Shown: positions 30,953 to 33,219 of the stretch, one piece after another | Layout of the letters: the number at the start of each line of letters is the position of its first letter | How positions within the stretch are numbered: position 1 is the stretch's first letter | Origin: Bryobacterales bacterium | GTDB taxonomy: Bacteria > Acidobacteriota > Terriglobia > Bryobacterales > Bryobacteraceae | Length of the DNA stretch: 33,219 bases | Assembly (NCBI GenBank): GCA_003167495.1 | Contig: PMSX01000190.1 | Coordinates: 1 to 33,219 of the forward strand | Direction: 5' to 3' | Translations under genes and position numbers: made by a program | The notes under the pieces: model-generated | Told to the model about the DNA's origin: nothing | The model's database searches: none | Seen by the model: the letters and a program-made list of their open reading frames with translations, nothing else

Positions 30953-33219
30953 TTGGAGCGGGAACGCTGGCAACGGGTTGAGGACTTGTACCACCGGGCG
31001 GTGGAGCTAGACCCGCCGCGTCGCGTCCCGTTCCTGGAGGAATCTTGTGGCGACGACGAAACGCTTCAGCGCGAAGTGGAATCGCTGCTGACTCATGACA
31101 AGGCCGCCGGAAACTTCATTGAGTCACCTGCACTCGAAGCGCTCGGAAGACTCATCGCAAATGAAGAGGCCACGTCGGTTGCAACCCTGATTGGCAGTGA
31201 AGTCTCCCACTACCGCATTATTGAAGAGCTCGGCAGGGGCGGTATGGGCGTCGTCTACAAAGCCGAAGATACCCGCTTGCACCGCTTTGTCGCTCTCAAA
31301 TTCTTGCGCGAGAGCTTTGCTGAAGATGCGCAATGGCTAAGCCGCTTTCGACGAGAAGCGGAGGCTGCCTCGGCCCTGAACGATCCTCATATCTGCGTTG
31401 TTCACGACATTGGCGAGCATGACGGCAGGCCGTTTATCGCGATGGAGTTTCTGGATGGCGCGACCCTCAAACAACTGATTACCAGCGGACCTTTGGCAGT
31501 CGACAAGGTGATTGACTTGGCCATTCAGATTGCCGATGCGCTGAATGTAGCTCATGCCAACGGCATCATCCATCGGGATATCAAGCCAGCGAATATCTTT
31601 GTTACGACACGCGGTCTGGTTAAGGTGCTGGATTTCGGACTAGCGAGGCGTTCCGACAGAGCCGATGCGGAGGCGGATAGCAAAACCGTTCCCGGGTTGA
31701 ATGAGGACGAAGCCTCCCAGTTGACCAATCCCGGCACTGCGTTAGGCACCGCTGCTTACATGTCGCCCGAACAGATGCGAGGAGAAAAGACCGATCAGCG
31801 TTCGGATATCTTCAGCTTTGGCTGTGTTCTCCACGAAATGGTTACCGGGGAGATGCCGCTTCCGGGTAAGTCAGCGATTTCGATCTCTGCGCGGATTCTG
31901 GACGCTGAGCCGGCGCGGGCGCGCAAAACGGCGCTCGCAACCCGCCTCGCTATCGAACGGATCATTGACCGCTGCCTCAGTAAGGATGTCGAACACCGTT
32001 GCCAGAGCATCGCCGAAATCAGGCTGATGCTGGACCAACTATCTAGCCGTGCGCGACCCGCGCGGGTGTTCACCTACTCGTTTGGGACGGTGTTTGCCGC
32101 CGCCTTATTGATGGCTGGGTTGTATTCGAGCGCCAGGCTGGCTGTGCTGAAGCGAGGCGACAGTCCCGCGCCTGTGGTGACAGCCAGTATGACGCAACGC
32201 AAGATCGAGTTGCCTTATCCGAACTTCTCATACAATCCGGTCGGTCAAACGGACGGCCAACGCGCCATCTATAAGGACGATGCCACTGGTGCGTTGATGA
32301 TCAGCGATCTGGCAGGTAAGGACAAACGAGTCATCCTGAAGCCCAAAGGCAGCATTTCGGAGGACTTTGCAGCCTCCCGCGATTTCTCAATGGTTTACGT
32401 GCAATTGACCAAGCCGGACGGGTCCAAGACGAATGCCGTCATTAAGACGGACGGCACCGGTTATCGCGAGATCGGAGGGGACTTCTCCTGCGGCCCGGGG
32501 TCATGGTCCTGGGATAACCAATCGATTCTCGTTTGCGATCATAGCGAGACACTCCAGATGCTGAAGATTTCCATCGCGGATGGCCAGGTCCACAAATTGG
32601 GGGAGGTCAAAGGAACCCGCAATCTGTTCTCGCCAGACGGCCGGTTCATCGTTTACTCCGGTTACAGGAAGATTTTTATCATGTCGAGCCAAGGCGGAGA
32701 GCCCCAGTTGCTTTTAGACTGGGCGTCTCCTGTGGACTGGACGTGCGATGGTCGATACTTGATTTTTGAAAGCGATTTTCGCAGCGTTGGTGTGAATGCG
32801 CTTTACTTGCTTCCGGTCAAAGATGGGCAGCGAGCGGGTGACCCCGTTTTCATCCGCTATGGTTCACTTGAGCAAGGGCGTACCACTGCCGGTGGGGCCG
32901 TCGTCTATCAGGTGGTTCCCGAGGCCGGCCGGTATACCTCCTGGCTCGGGACGCTGCGGTCGGCTAACGGCTCACTCGGCTGGACGCGGATGGGCGTTAA
33001 CGACGGCGAACTTGATTTCCCAGCATGGTCTCCGGATGGCACGAAAATCGCATACGTTGTCTACAATAGTGCAGCGGGACACTGGCAGGGCGCAATTCGT
33101 GTCCGCAAACTTGCCAGCAGTGAGGAGCGGGAACTCTATCGAGGTTTTCTGGGAGGCTGCCTCTGGTCCTCCGTAAAGCCAAGTCTATTTTGTGTTCAGC
33201 AAATGCCACCGCCAGAAAA
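30953..33219 (+). CDS. Membrane Ser/Thr protein kinase with extracytoplasmic beta-propeller, cut by the window end
   Basis: The frame from the TTG at 30953 runs open to the last base (755 codons shown). Residues 1-80 form a helical N-terminus common in Acidobacteriota kinases (ERERWQRVEDLYHRAVEL). The kinase domain spans about 87-363: Gly loop LGRGGMGVVYKAE (93-105), Lys116 in VALKFL, Glu135, catalytic HRDIKPANI (Asp209), DFG at 227-229 and AYMSPEQM. All key residues are present, so it should be active. One membrane helix lies at about 375-391. The rest is a WD40/TolB-like propeller with repeats such as FSPDGRFIVYSG and WSPDGTKIAYVV, likely a sensor outside the membrane. It belongs to the sigma-kinase pair and its true end is beyond the window. 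Confidence 0.93.
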   Translation, partial: MERERWQRVEDLYHRAVELDPPRRVPFLEESCGDDETLQREVESLLTHDKAAGNFIESPALEALGRLIANEEATSVATLIGSEVSHYRIIEELGRGGMGVVYKAEDTRLHRFVALKFLRESFAEDAQWLSRFRREAEAASALNDPHICVVHDIGEHDGRPFIAMEFLDGATLKQLITSGPLAVDKVIDLAIQIADALNVAHANGIIHRDIKPANIFVTTRGLVKVLDFGLARRSDRADAEADSKTVPGLNEDEASQLTNPGTALGTAAYMSPEQMRGEKTDQRSDIFSFGCVLHEMVTGEMPLPGKSAISISARILDAEPARARKTALATRLAIERIIDRCLSKDVEHRCQSIAEIRLMLDQLSSRARPARVFTYSFGTVFAAALLMAGLYSSARLAVLKRGDSPAPVVTASMTQRKIELPYPNFSYNPVGQTDGQRAIYKDDATGALMISDLAGKDKRVILKPKGSISEDFAASRDFSMVYVQLTKPDGSKTNAVIKTDGTGYREIGGDFSCGPGSWSWDNQSILVCDHSETLQMLKISIADGQVHKLGEVKGTRNLFSPDGRFIVYSGYRKIFIMSSQGGEPQLLLDWASPVDWTCDGRYLIFESDFRSVGVNALYLLPVKDGQRAGDPVFIRYGSLEQGRTTAGGAVVYQVVPEAGRYTSWLGTLRSANGSLGWTRMGVNDGELDFPAWSPDGTKIAYVVYNSAAGHWQGAIRVRKLASSEERELYRGFLGGCLWSSVKPSLFCVQQMPPPE

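Overview
The window looks like chromosomal DNA of an Acidobacteriota bacterium, probably of the Solibacter/Bryobacter type. This is an inference from gene content and style and was not tested by database search. Supporting signs are the moderately high GC, frequent TTG/GTG starts, an ECF sigma factor directly followed by a membrane Ser/Thr kinase with a beta-propeller tail, a class II (B12-dependent) ribonucleotide reductase, folate-dependent TrmFO next to a Xer recombinase, many Tat-like or Sec leaders, and many toxin-antitoxin (TA) loci.

Left part (1-8131, mostly + strand): a Tat-exported transglutaminase-like protein, trmFO overlapping a xerC/xerD-type recombinase, a minus-strand gene relic, a polytopic flippase-like membrane protein, a tightly coupled three-gene set (secreted TPR protein plus two small exported proteins) and a His-rich zinc/cadmium CDF exporter.

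Middle (8146-16344): a large hybrid sensor kinase on the minus strand, divergent from an atypical sigma factor across a 308-bp spacer that contains hairpins. Next comes a compact minus-strand arginine operon in the order argF-argG-argH-argR. Two ARG-box operators sit just upstream of argF, so ArgR probably represses its own operon.

Right-middle (16345-23680): the ribonucleotide reductase nrdJ with a clear promoter, flanked by two uncharacterised genes. After it comes an accessory strip with a small coiled-coil gene, tandem repeats and a divergent pair of apparently intact TA modules (Phd/RelE-like leftward, DUF1778/GNAT rightward). A decayed BrnT/CopG module follows. A decayed PIN-domain toxin lies near 16.6 kb and a VapB-like antitoxin relic near 30.0 kb, so the window holds intact and dead TA genes together.

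Right part (23696-33219): an amidohydrolase, a two-domain M16 zinc protease, a TonB-C-domain protein, a LytS/YehU-type sensor kinase whose start codon overlaps that of the divergent GTP cyclohydrolase II gene (ribA), and an ECF sigma factor plus Ser/Thr kinase pair. The kinase is cut by the right edge.

I saw no rRNA, tRNA, CRISPR array, complete insertion sequence or replication origin. The best candidates for something undescribed are the mixed TA region, the exported TPR three-gene set, the structured spacer at 11.3 kb, and the two uncharacterised genes around nrdJ.
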